64,000 nt of DNA from Vulcanimicrobiota bacterium (GTDB lineage: Bacteria; Vulcanimicrobiota; Vulcanimicrobiia; Vulcanimicrobiales; Vulcanimicrobiaceae), in assembly GCA_003161435.1 (NCBI GenBank), contig PMOS01000020.1:83439-147438 (forward strand). Direction: 5' to 3'. The notes under the pieces were generated by a model. That model was not told where the DNA came from. It saw nothing but the letters and a program-made list of their open reading frames with translations, and did no database searches. Numbering within the stretch: the first letter of the stretch is position 1; every line of letters starts with the position of its first letter. The position numbers and the translations under genes are program-made. Shown in pieces: positions 52,200-60,248 of the stretch.

Positions 52200-52408
52200 G
52201 GAAGATAGTGCACGATGTCCGCAACCAGCTCGCGGTGGCGGTCGCCAACGTCGAGGCCATGCGAGACGGGATGATAGATCCGTCACGCGAGCGGTTCGAA
52301 ACGGTGCTCGCGGCACTCGCCCAAGCCGACGGGCTGTTGCACCGGCTCAACGTCCTCTCGCCGCCGCCAGCGGGCGGTGACGCGTCCGGGCTCGAGCCGC
52401 GGGCCTGA
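52196..52408 (+). CDS. Stand-alone DHp-like histidine phosphoacceptor (70 aa)
   Basis: 70 residues beginning MRKIVHDVRNQLAVAVANVE, a histidine-kinase H-box with a likely phospho-His at position 6, and a second helix ending LAQADGLLHRLNVL, as in DHp hairpins. No ATPase domain follows; the gene ends in a short Pro/Gly tail. The GTG start overlaps the stop of the response regulator (GTGA), so the two proteins are made together. It may relay phosphate from another kinase, or dephosphorylate or titrate the regulator. Confidence 0.6.
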   Translation: MRKIVHDVRNQLAVAVANVEAMRDGMIDPSRERFETVLAALAQADGLLHRLNVLSPPPAGGDASGLEPRA

Positions 52409-52513
52409 CGGCGCGACGGCTTGCGAGCGGACCGGGCGTTGCGCCGGCTGCCTCTGAGCAAATCGAGACACCAGCATTCGCTGTGAATGCAAGCTTCATG
52501 GAGGACGGTTATC

Positions 52514-52546
52514 GTTCACAGGGCATTCTCATGCCGGACGTACACT
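52514..52546 (+). promoter_or_regulatory. Heptamer-repeat promoter of the cupredoxin operon
   Basis: GTTCACA-N4-ATTCTCA, 9 bases, TACACT. The ATG is 24 bases further on behind a ribosome site (AAAGGAG), so this message has a short leader. Short-spacing class. Confidence 0.55.
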
Positions 52547-52570
52547 GGACCAAAGGAGAAACTCGCCTCT

Positions 52571-52933
52571 ATGCGTTTGTCAGCCGTTTTGCTCGCCGGA
52601 ATCGCCATTTCCGCAATCGCCCTCCCCGCCTCCGCGGCGAAGCCTGCGGCAGCGACCGCGATCAACATCACCGCGACGGCCCAGCAGAAGTTCTCGCCCG
52701 ATCACGTCGTCCTGCACGTTGGAAAGCCGCAGACGCTGCGCTTCACGTCAACGGGCGGCGTCCACGGCGTGGCGTCCAAGGACCTCGGCATCCCGGCGAC
52801 CACGATCATGCCCGGCACACCCGTCTCAGTTGTCGTTACGCCGGCGAAGGCCGGGACGTACGCGGTTCATTGCACCATCGTGTGCGGGCCCGGGCACGCA
52901 GACATGGCGCTCACGGTGGAAGTGAAGCCGTGA
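52571..52933 (+). CDS. Exported CuA-type cupredoxin domain protein
   Basis: 120 residues: signal peptide (LSAVLLAGIAISAIALPASA) then a single cupredoxin domain. The ligand pattern His in GGVHGVASK and HCTIVCGPGHADM (C-x3-C-x3-H-x2-M) is that of the binuclear CuA site of oxidase subunit II, yet there is no membrane helix or oxidase neighbour. It would be a soluble periplasmic copper electron carrier. It overlaps the next gene (TGATG). Confidence 0.82.
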   Translation: MRLSAVLLAGIAISAIALPASAAKPAAATAINITATAQQKFSPDHVVLHVGKPQTLRFTSTGGVHGVASKDLGIPATTIMPGTPVSVVVTPAKAGTYAVHCTIVCGPGHADMALTVEVKP

Positions 52934-54093
52934 TGCTGGCATTGCGGTACCTTGCCGGCGCAGCGTTCTGTGCGCTTTTGCTCGTCTGCGGGCGCGCTCC
53001 ATCGATAGCGATGCCAAACTTCGCGCAGGCCTATGGCGTCCAGTGCTCCACCTGCCATACCGCAGTGCCGACCCTCAACGCATACGGGCGCTACATTCAG
53101 CGCTCGCAGTACGCCTACATGGATCCCATCGTGCTCAAGAAAGCCGTTCCGGTCTGGATTGGTTATCAAGCAAACTACGACTCCCAAGCGGGACCTCCGG
53201 ACACCCACCGCGTGATCTGGGGGAACCTCGCCGTCCACCTGGACGGTCTCGTAGGCGACAACTGGTCGTATCACGTTCAGCAATGGCTCGTGAACGACAA
53301 CCAGGGTGGCCCGCTCGACACCGCCTGGGTGAGTTTCAACAACTTGTTCAAGCACAACGGCTACCTCGCGGTCGGCAAGCTCGAGGTTCCTGCACCTTCG
53401 CCGTTTAGCCAGTGGTTCGAGGTCGCGCCGTTCGCGACGGCCGAGGTCACGGTCGGCGAGCATGCTTATGCGCTCGACGCCAATCGTTGGGGCGCAAAGA
53501 TGGGGTATCTTCACAACTCCCTCAGCGTCGATGTGGCCTATGTGGGAAGCGACGCCGACCTCAACGGCGCAACCGACTTCGTCCCGGCCGCCGGAAAGAC
53601 GCTGCAGTATCGTGCCGCGTTCATGCGCCCAAAGAACCCGCTGGAGTTTGGAGTGTACGGAGCCTCCGGGACGTTCCCGATCTCCGACGGCCTGACCGAT
53701 CGCTTCTCGGCGATCGCCGGCTACGTACAGCGCGATCCGACAAACGGTGTTCCCGGTGTGTTCTTCGTCTACCAGACGACGCACGACAGCTATCCGATGG
53801 CGGGAGCCGTCGGCCCGGCAAACGGGCGTGACTATACGCTCAACGTCTACGAGCCCATCATCAAGGACAAAGTGGTCATCGGCTTCCGGCGTGAGATGAC
53901 GTACGACGGCTTGGGAAACGTCAACCACTACGGCAACATCGACCTGACCATCCAGCTTGCCAAGTACCTGCACCTCTATACCGAGGCGGGTCTGTCCGGA
54001 TCGAACCCCGGCAACGGTGTAGATCGGATCGGAACGCCTGCCTGGCGCGCGTTCATCTGGTGGACCATGCCTATCGCGCGGGCCAAAGGGTAG
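52933..54093 (+). CDS. Exported monoheme cytochrome fused to barrel-like domain
   Basis: 386 residues. Signal peptide (LRYLAGAAFCALLLVCG), then one haem c site in GVQCSTCHTAVPTLNAYG, after which about 330 residues of alternating beta-strand pattern (Gly/aromatic-rich, VSFNNLFKHNGYLAVGKLEV, DLTIQLAKYLHLYTEAG) ending with a terminal aromatic strand, as in outer-membrane porins. Similar haem-plus-barrel proteins are widespread but uncharacterised. It follows the CuA-type protein directly and precedes an SRPBCC gene, making a possible extracytoplasmic electron-transfer unit. Confidence 0.75.
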   Translation: MLALRYLAGAAFCALLLVCGRAPSIAMPNFAQAYGVQCSTCHTAVPTLNAYGRYIQRSQYAYMDPIVLKKAVPVWIGYQANYDSQAGPPDTHRVIWGNLAVHLDGLVGDNWSYHVQQWLVNDNQGGPLDTAWVSFNNLFKHNGYLAVGKLEVPAPSPFSQWFEVAPFATAEVTVGEHAYALDANRWGAKMGYLHNSLSVDVAYVGSDADLNGATDFVPAAGKTLQYRAAFMRPKNPLEFGVYGASGTFPISDGLTDRFSAIAGYVQRDPTNGVPGVFFVYQTTHDSYPMAGAVGPANGRDYTLNVYEPIIKDKVVIGFRREMTYDGLGNVNHYGNIDLTIQLAKYLHLYTEAGLSGSNPGNGVDRIGTPAWRAFIWWTMPIARAKG

Positions 54094-54100
54094 AGATCAC

Positions 54101-54520
54101 ATGAGTACGATACACGACTTCACCACGGTGGCGTGCCCGTTCGATAAGGTGCCGGATCGCTTGTGCGCGCACTTCGACGGCGGCGACGCTATCTTGCCCT
54201 TGCGCGTTCGCATCGGCGAGCTCAAGATCGAGCGCGACGTCGAGTTGCACCTCAAGAGCAGGCCCGCGTATCCCGGCTACAAACTGCTCGACGTGTCATG
54301 GGAGCCGAAGGAAGGCGGGCCGTACCCGACGTTCGCCGGTACGCTGAGCGTCGCGCAGGACGCGCTTGGCTGGAGTCGCATCGAGATCGACGGTACCTAT
54401 AAGCCGCCCTTCGGCGTCGCCGGCGCGGCGTTCGATGCGGCGGCGGTCGGCAATCGCATCGCGCAGGGCACCGCCGCCGAGTTGCTGGCCGAACTCAAGC
54501 GGATTCTGTCCGCGCCGTGA
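54101..54520 (+). CDS. SRPBCC-like protein, six-copy family (copy B)
   Basis: 139 residues, near-duplicate of the product of 50888 (MSTIHDFTTVACPFDKVPDR and IDGTYKPPFGVAGAAFDAAA, one inserted Ala). Starts 7 bases after the stop of the haem-barrel gene, so it is the third gene of that operon. The recent duplication, one copy in each operon, suggests both operons need this protein. Confidence 0.68.
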   Translation: MSTIHDFTTVACPFDKVPDRLCAHFDGGDAILPLRVRIGELKIERDVELHLKSRPAYPGYKLLDVSWEPKEGGPYPTFAGTLSVAQDALGWSRIEIDGTYKPPFGVAGAAFDAAAVGNRIAQGTAAELLAELKRILSAP

Positions 54521-54559
54521 CCCTAGCTGCCTGACGAAAAACCGACGAGGCGCCGGCGA

Positions 54560-54817
54560 TCAGTCAGGCGGCTTGCGACCGAATTGCGTGCGCCGGAATT
54601 GCGCTTGTTGCAGCGGCCGTCCGGCGTGCGTCTTCGTCGGGTGCTTCACCAGCCTACGCTCGACGAGGTTACGGCGCATCATCGCCTTCAGACGCGCGAG
54701 CACGGTGAACGGCTTCGCCCCGAGGCGCGCTGCAAGCGCCTCGGGGCTTACCCATGCGTCCGTCAACAGGGGCAACAGCCGATCGTCCCAGCTCGGCTCC
54801 GACACATCGTCCGGCAC
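54560..54817 (-). CDS. Small winged-helix-like DNA-binding protein
   Basis: 85 residues. WDDRLLPLLTDAWVSPEALA, then ARLGAKPFTVLARLKAMMRRN followed by LVERRLVKHP looks like a winged-helix: recognition helix plus a basic wing, with a C-terminal Arg/Gln tail. Cytoplasmic. It converges with the SRPBCC gene and precedes the start region of the aldo/keto reductase by 10 bases on the same strand. A regulator of the transporter operon is possible, but unsupported. Confidence 0.5.
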   Translation of the reverse strand: MPDDVSEPSWDDRLLPLLTDAWVSPEALAARLGAKPFTVLARLKAMMRRNLVERRLVKHPTKTHAGRPLQQAQFRRTQFGRKPPD

Positions 54818-54826
54818 GACTCGCCG

Positions 54827-55798
54827 TTACCGTTCGCTGTCGAGCATCGCCATTTGGTGCTCGTCGTAGCGCGCGCCGGCGACGGCGTCCGCGGGGACGG
54901 CGGCTTCGATGCGCGCGAGATCGCCGGCGCTCAGCGAGACGTTCAACGCGCCGATCAGATCCTCGAGCTGCGCACGCGTGCGCGCGCCCGCCAGCGGGGT
55001 AATATCCGCGCCGCGCGACAGCACCCAGGCCATCGCGAGCTGCGTCGGGGTCGCGTTCTTCTCGCGGGCGATCGCCGCCAAGCGATCGACCATCGCCAGG
55101 TTGCGCTCGAGGTTCTCGCCTCTCCAGCGCGGCATCCGCGTGCGTATGTCGCCGGCCGGAACGCCGTCGATGCGTTTCCCGGCGAGCAGACCGCGCGAGA
55201 GCACGCCATACGCCGTCGCGACGATCTTCAGCTCGCGCATCGTGGGCAGGATCGCCGCTTCGATCCCGCGGCTCATCAGCGAGTACTCGACCTGCAGCGC
55301 GGTGACGCGATGGGCGGCGTTGGCCCGCCGGATCGTCTCGACGCCCATCTCCGACAGGCCGACGTGGCGCACGTAGCCGGCTTGAATCATCTCCGCGATC
55401 GCGCCGACCGTCTCTTCGATCGGGACGTTCGGGTCGAGCCGCGCCGGTTGGTAGAGATCGATGTGGTCGGTGTTCAAGCGCCGCAGGGTGTACGCCAGCG
55501 CCGTCTTCACCGCGGCCGGCCGCGCGTCGTAGCCCAGCCAGGCGCCGGCCGGATCGCGCTGCGCGCCGAACTTCACTTGGATGAACACGCGGTCGCGCTT
55601 GCCGCCGGCCAGCGCTTTTCCCAGCAGCATCTCGTTGTGGCCCATGCCGTAGAAGTCGCCGGTGTCCAGCAGCGTCACGCCGCGATCGATCGCCTGGTGG
55701 ATCGTCGCGATGCTCTCGGCCTCGTCGGACGGCCCGTACATCCCCGACATCGCCATGCAGCCCAAGCCGATCGGAAAGTCGCTCAAGATGTTGCTCAT
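54827..55798 (-). CDS. Aldo/keto reductase
   Basis: 323 residues, TIM-barrel NADPH-dependent reductase. Motifs GLGCMAMSGMYG, LLDTGDFYG (catalytic Asp and Tyr), VFIQVKFG (catalytic Lys), and IDLYQPARLDPNVPIEETVG in the position where the catalytic His normally sits (QxHR); here it reads QPAR, as in the AKR13 relatives. Its ATG overlaps the stop of the MetE-like gene, so it ends the transporter operon. Confidence 0.85.
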   Translation of the reverse strand: MSNILSDFPIGLGCMAMSGMYGPSDEAESIATIHQAIDRGVTLLDTGDFYGMGHNEMLLGKALAGGKRDRVFIQVKFGAQRDPAGAWLGYDARPAAVKTALAYTLRRLNTDHIDLYQPARLDPNVPIEETVGAIAEMIQAGYVRHVGLSEMGVETIRRANAAHRVTALQVEYSLMSRGIEAAILPTMRELKIVATAYGVLSRGLLAGKRIDGVPAGDIRTRMPRWRGENLERNLAMVDRLAAIAREKNATPTQLAMAWVLSRGADITPLAGARTRAQLEDLIGALNVSLSAGDLARIEAAVPADAVAGARYDEHQMAMLDSER

Positions 55799-56910
55799 AG
55801 GTTTCCCCATACTTCTCGGGCCGTCTCGACGACCAACCGCAGCTTCGCCCACTGGTCGGCTTCGGTGATCACGTTCCCTTCGACCACGCTGGCGAAGCCG
55901 CACTGCGGACCAATCGCGAGGTCGGCGAGCGGAACGTGCTGCGCGGCCCACTCGATCCGCCGCAACAGGACGTCGCGCGACTCGAGGCCGCCGTGCTTGG
56001 TAGTGACCAGGCCGAGCACGACGCGCTTGCCCCGCGGCACGAAGCGCAGCGGCGCGAAGTCGCCGGAGCGCTCGTCGTCGTACTCGAGCAGAAAGTGGTC
56101 GGCGTCGAGCCGGCCGAACGTCGCCTCGGCGATGCGTTCGTAACCGCCTTCGGCGATCCAGGCCGAGCGCGCGTTGCCGCGGCAGATGTGGATCCCGATC
56201 GCGGTGCCGGACCTGCGCTCGGCGATGCAGTCGTTGATCAACCGCACGTACCGATCGAGGCGCTCGTCGGGAACGTCGCCCTCGGCTTCGATCTCGGCGC
56301 GCAGCCGGTCGCTGATGAAGTAGGAGAAGAGGGGATCGTCGATCTGCACGTAGCGGCAGCCGGCATCCTCGAGCGCGGCGATCTCGGAGCGATAGACGGT
56401 CACCACGTCGGCGAAGAAGGCCTCGATGTCGGGGTACGCGACGGAGTCGACGACGCGACGGCCGCCGTGAAAGTGCAACCGCGACGGTGAAGGGATCGTG
56501 ATCTTCGGCAGCGCGCTCGTCGTAACCGACGCCAAGAACGCGAAATCCGCGACGGCGATCGGCTGCGGCCGGTGCAGCTTCGCGACGGTGAGCACGCTCT
56601 TCGGAGCGTACGCGACCGGCGCGCCGGCGGCCTGAAATGCCGGATTGCTCGCCGCCTCGATCCGCACGCCGCCGATGCGCCCGATGAAGTCGGCGTACCA
56701 GTTCTCGCGCCGAAACTCACCGTCGGTGACGACCGGCAGGCCGACGTCTACTTGTTTCACGACGGCGGCGGCGATCGCGGCATCTTCGGCGGCGTGCAGC
56801 GGGCCGTCGTCGATCGTCCCGTTCTCGCGGTAGCCGCGCAGCAACAGCAGGTACTCGGGCCGCAGCAGGCTGCCGACGTGATCGGCTCGGAAGAACGGCC
56901 GGGCGCTCAC
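55795..56910 (-). CDS. MetE C-terminal-like cobalamin-independent methyltransferase
   Basis: 371 residues, corresponding to the C-terminal half of methionine synthase MetE (UROD/MetE fold). Zinc ligands visible as HxC in IGIHICRGNARSAW and Cys in IGPQCGFAS. The N-terminal half of classical MetE is absent, as in the archaeal-type and methyl-transfer relatives, so the acceptor may not be homocysteine. The GTG start overlaps the stop of the ABC ATPase gene. Its position in a branched-chain-type transporter operon suggests it processes the imported compound. Confidence 0.82.
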   Translation of the reverse strand: MSARPFFRADHVGSLLRPEYLLLLRGYRENGTIDDGPLHAAEDAAIAAAVVKQVDVGLPVVTDGEFRRENWYADFIGRIGGVRIEAASNPAFQAAGAPVAYAPKSVLTVAKLHRPQPIAVADFAFLASVTTSALPKITIPSPSRLHFHGGRRVVDSVAYPDIEAFFADVVTVYRSEIAALEDAGCRYVQIDDPLFSYFISDRLRAEIEAEGDVPDERLDRYVRLINDCIAERRSGTAIGIHICRGNARSAWIAEGGYERIAEATFGRLDADHFLLEYDDERSGDFAPLRFVPRGKRVVLGLVTTKHGGLESRDVLLRRIEWAAQHVPLADLAIGPQCGFASVVEGNVITEADQWAKLRLVVETAREVWGNL

Positions 56911-57653
56911 GGTGTATCGTCGTTCTCCGATGCCACGGCTTGGTGCAGGCGACGCATCCCGATCAGGCGATCGAGCAGCGGTTCGTCGGCGGCGAGCTCG
57001 GCGCTGGGCGCACGGTGCACGATGCGTCCGCGTTCCAACACGATCGCGCGCTGCGTGTTCTCCAAAGCGAAGCGCGCGTGCTGCTCGACCAAGATGATCG
57101 CGGTCCCCTCGGCGGAAATCAAGCGCCGAATGCTCGCGGCGAGCTCGGCGACGACCATCGGCGCGAGCCCTTCGAGCGGCTCGTCGAGCAGCAGCAGCGC
57201 CGGGTTCGTCATCAGCGCGCGGCCGATGGCGAGCATCTGCTGCTCGCCGCCGGAGAGCTGGTCGCCGAAGTTGCGCCGCCGATCGGCGAGCCTCGGGAAC
57301 ATCGCGTACACGCGATTGCGATTCCAAGCACCGGGCCGCGCCGCGATCGCGAGGTGCTCGTCGACCGTGCACGAGCGAAACGTGTCCCGCCCCTCGGGGA
57401 CCCAGCCCATCCCGGCGGCGACGCGCCGATGCGGTTCGGCGCGCGCGAGCTCGACGCCGCGCATCACGATCGAACCGCGCCGCGCGCGCAGGTGTCCCAT
57501 CAGCGTGAGCAGCAGCGTCGATTTTCCGGCGCCGTTGCGGCCGAGGACGGCGAGCGATCCGCTCGGCGGGATCGCGAAACCGACATCGTGCAGCACGGTG
57601 TCCTCGGCGTACCCGGCGACCAGGCCGTCGACGGCCAATAGGTCACGCGGCAT
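56907..57653 (-). CDS. livF: Branched-chain amino-acid-type ABC ATPase (LivF-like)
   Basis: 248 residues. Walker A GRNGAGKST, signature LSGGEQQMLAIGRAL, Walker B LLLLDEPLEGLAP. LivF subgroup, pairing with the LivG-like ATPase encoded upstream. Start ATG 57653 overlaps the LivG stop by 11 bases; the stop overlaps the MetE-like GTG (GTGA). Confidence 0.9.
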   Translation of the reverse strand: MPRDLLAVDGLVAGYAEDTVLHDVGFAIPPSGSLAVLGRNGAGKSTLLLTLMGHLRARRGSIVMRGVELARAEPHRRVAAGMGWVPEGRDTFRSCTVDEHLAIAARPGAWNRNRVYAMFPRLADRRRNFGDQLSGGEQQMLAIGRALMTNPALLLLDEPLEGLAPMVVAELAASIRRLISAEGTAIILVEQHARFALENTQRAIVLERGRIVHRAPSAELAADEPLLDRLIGMRRLHQAVASENDDTP

Positions 57654-58404
57654 GAACGTCGTCACCGAGGTAGACGCGCCGGACCTCGGGATCGCGCGCG
57701 ATCTCGCCGGGCGTCCCCTCGCAGAGCACGCGTCCGGCGACCAGCACGGTGATGCGCTCGGCGAACCGGAAGACGAGATCGATGTCGTGCTCGATGAACA
57801 GCACGGCGGTTTCGGACGGCAGCCGCGCGATCACGTCCAGAATCTCGACACTTTCGCTCTGCGGTACGCCGGCGGCCGGCTCGTCGAGCAGCAGGACGCT
57901 CGGCTTCGCGGCGAGCGCGAGCGCGATCTCGAGCAGCCGCTGGCGGCCGTACGCAAGCTCGGCGGTACGCTGCGTGCAGCACTCCGCCAGCCGCACCTCC
58001 TGCAGCAGCGCGTAGGCCTCGTCGATGGCGTCCGACTGCGCGCGCAACGGGCGAAACAGCACGCCGCCGACGCCCCGGCGCTGACAGACCGCCATGGTGA
58101 CCGCCTCGATCGGCGTGAGGTCGGGGAACAGCGTCGTGATCTGAAAGGTGCGCGCCAAACCGTGCCGTACCCGCCGTTGCGCGCTGCTTCGCGTGACGTC
58201 ACGACCGTGCAGCAGGATACGGCCCGAGGTCGGCGCGAGCGTTCCGGCGAGCAGGTTGATCAGTGTCGTCTTGCCCGAACCGTTCGGCCCGATCAGCGCG
58301 CGCCGCGCGCCCTTCGCCAATTCCAGGCTGACGCCGTCGGTGACGCGCAGGGCGCCGAAATCCTTGCACAGCCCGGTCGTCGCGAGCACGATCTCCGCGC
58401 TCAC
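57643..58404 (-). CDS. livG: Branched-chain amino-acid-type ABC ATPase (LivG-like)
   Basis: 253 residues. Walker A GPNGSGKTT, ELAYGRQRLLEIALAL in the signature region, Walker B VLLLDEPAAGV. LivG-type half of the ATPase pair. The GTG at 58404 overlaps the LivM stop (GTGA); an ATG at 58431 is the alternative. Confidence 0.9.
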   Translation of the reverse strand: MSAEIVLATTGLCKDFGALRVTDGVSLELAKGARRALIGPNGSGKTTLINLLAGTLAPTSGRILLHGRDVTRSSAQRRVRHGLARTFQITTLFPDLTPIEAVTMAVCQRRGVGGVLFRPLRAQSDAIDEAYALLQEVRLAECCTQRTAELAYGRQRLLEIALALAAKPSVLLLDEPAAGVPQSESVEILDVIARLPSETAVLFIEHDIDLVFRFAERITVLVAGRVLCEGTPGEIARDPEVRRVYLGDDVHAA

Positions 58405-59384
58405 GAGCTGTCCGTTCGGCGCTTGCGCCATGCGGCTGCGAGCCGGTCGAGCGCGCCGACGATCCCGCCGCGCGCGAACAGCACGAACAGCACCAGCATC
58501 AACCCGATCCAGAAGTTCCAGTAGACCGGGCTGAGCGACGAGAGCCGATCCTGCGCGACGGTGTAGACCGCGGCGCCGATGAAGCCGCCGATCAACGTGC
58601 CCAGACCGCCGAGCATCACCATGATGAGCACCGCCGCCGAGCGGTCGAAGCCGAGCACGCCGAGCGCAACCGTCTGCGTCACCTGCGCGAGCAGCGCCCC
58701 GGCGATTCCCGCCAGCACCGCCGACACGGTGAAAGCCGCCATCGTGCGGACGCGAATCGAGATTCCCAACGCCGGAACGCGCCGCGCGTTTTCGCGAATA
58801 CCTTCGAGCTGCAGCCCGAAGGGCGAGTGCACGACCCGCCGCAACGCGAGGTAGCAAAGCGCGACGACGACGAGCGTGTAGACGACCGCGGTGCGGCCGT
58901 ACAGATCGAACGCGAACAGACCCAGCACCGGGCTGGGCACGACGCCGGCCAAACCGTCGTCGCCGCCGGTCAGCCACTTCGCGGCGTGCGCCGCCTCGAA
59001 CACCAGCAGGTTCAAGCCGAGCGTGATCATGAGCAGCGCGGGACCGGTGAGTTGCGCGACGAGCGCGCTGACCACCAATCCGAACGCGCCGGCGGCGATG
59101 CCGGCGACGGCGAGTCCGCTGATCGGTTCGGTCCAGCCCGCGTGGATCAGGATCCCCGCCGCGTAGGCGCCGATCCCGAAGAACGCGGCATGACCGAGCG
59201 ACGCGATCCCGGTGTAACCGACCAGCAGGTCGAACGACGCCGCGAACAACCCGACGATCAGCAACTGCGTGATCAGGATCAAGTGGGTCGGGAACACGAT
59301 GATGCTCACGACGACGGCGAGCCAGAACGTCACTTCGGTCCAGCGCCAGCGCGAGCGCCGCGCGAAGACACCACGGGCGATCAT
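58401..59384 (-). CDS. livM: Branched-chain amino-acid-type ABC permease (LivM-like)
   Basis: 327 residues, about ten TM helices. LivM hallmarks include VGYTGIASLGHAAFFGIGAYA, LEGIRENARRVPALGI and VMLGGLGTLIGGFIGAAVY. It forms the membrane channel together with the LivH-like protein. Overlaps both neighbours by four bases. Confidence 0.92.
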   Translation of the reverse strand: MIARGVFARRSRWRWTEVTFWLAVVVSIIVFPTHLILITQLLIVGLFAASFDLLVGYTGIASLGHAAFFGIGAYAAGILIHAGWTEPISGLAVAGIAAGAFGLVVSALVAQLTGPALLMITLGLNLLVFEAAHAAKWLTGGDDGLAGVVPSPVLGLFAFDLYGRTAVVYTLVVVALCYLALRRVVHSPFGLQLEGIRENARRVPALGISIRVRTMAAFTVSAVLAGIAGALLAQVTQTVALGVLGFDRSAAVLIMVMLGGLGTLIGGFIGAAVYTVAQDRLSSLSPVYWNFWIGLMLVLFVLFARGGIVGALDRLAAAWRKRRTDSS

Positions 59385-60241
59385 CGTGGGGCGAGCAACC
59401 CTTTCGGACGCCAGAGCAGCAACGCCACCGTCACCGCGTAGATGATGAACGCACCCGCCCAGGGGATGTAGTACTTACCGACCGCATCGGCGATCCCTAA
59501 AACCAGCGCCGCCGCGAGCGTGCCGCGCAGCGAGCCCAACCCGCCGAGCGTCACGACGATCAGGATCGACGCCAGAAAGGTCAGCCCGAAGTTGGGGTCG
59601 AGCCCGAGGATCGGAATGCTCAGCGCCCCGCCGAGCCCGGCCAGACCGCTGCCCAGGAAGAAGGCGGTCATGAACAACCGGTCGACGTTGATCCCGCAAC
59701 TCGCCGTCGCGCGCCGGTCGTCGACCGCCGCCCGCAGCTTGGCGCCGAACGTCGTGCGCTCGATGCCCAGGATCAGCGCAACGATCAACAACGCGCCGAC
59801 GACGACGAGGAAGAGCCGGTAGCGGTTGATCTCGGCGCCGCCGACCACCAGGTCACCGCTCAGCCAGGCCGGGACGCTGATGGCCTGCGGATCGGAACCG
59901 AAAACGTACGTCGCCGCAGCGGTCGCCATGAAGACGAGCCCGATCGTCAGCGTGACCTGCTCGAGTTGCGACGACCGGTACAGGCGGCGGAAGATCAGCC
60001 GCTCGAGCACCGTCGCCGCGGCCGCCGTCACGACGAACGCCACCGGGAGCGTCGCCAGGAACGGCCACCCGTGAGCATTCATCAGCGTGACGGCGAGGTA
60101 ACCGCCGAACATCGCGAACGTCGCGTGGGCCAGGTTGGCGAAGCCCATCAACCCCATCGTCACCGACAAGCCGGAGGCCATGAGGAAGAGCACGACGCCG
60201 AACGCGAGGCCGGCGAACGCGATGGTGGCGAACGCGATCAT
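59381..60241 (-). CDS. livH: Branched-chain amino-acid-type ABC permease (LivH-like)
   Basis: 286 residues, about eight TM helices. LivH hallmarks: SVTMGLMGFANLAHATFAMF, GINVDRLFMTAFFLGSGLA and LGGLGSLRGTLAAALVLGIA. The start follows the binding-protein stop by 7 bases, so it belongs to the same transcript. Confidence 0.92.
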   Translation of the reverse strand: MIAFATIAFAGLAFGVVLFLMASGLSVTMGLMGFANLAHATFAMFGGYLAVTLMNAHGWPFLATLPVAFVVTAAAATVLERLIFRRLYRSSQLEQVTLTIGLVFMATAAATYVFGSDPQAISVPAWLSGDLVVGGAEINRYRLFLVVVGALLIVALILGIERTTFGAKLRAAVDDRRATASCGINVDRLFMTAFFLGSGLAGLGGALSIPILGLDPNFGLTFLASILIVVTLGGLGSLRGTLAAALVLGIADAVGKYYIPWAGAFIIYAVTVALLLWRPKGLLAPR

Positions 60242-60248
60242 TCCGGGG

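Noticed and set aside
36356-52546. GTGAA...TTCAC inverted repeats read as Fnr/Crp boxes
   Set aside because: Inverted copies occur at some sites (for example 50754-50773) but not consistently. Direct heptamer repeats with fixed spacing to the -10 explain all the sites better, and no Crp/Fnr regulator is in the window.
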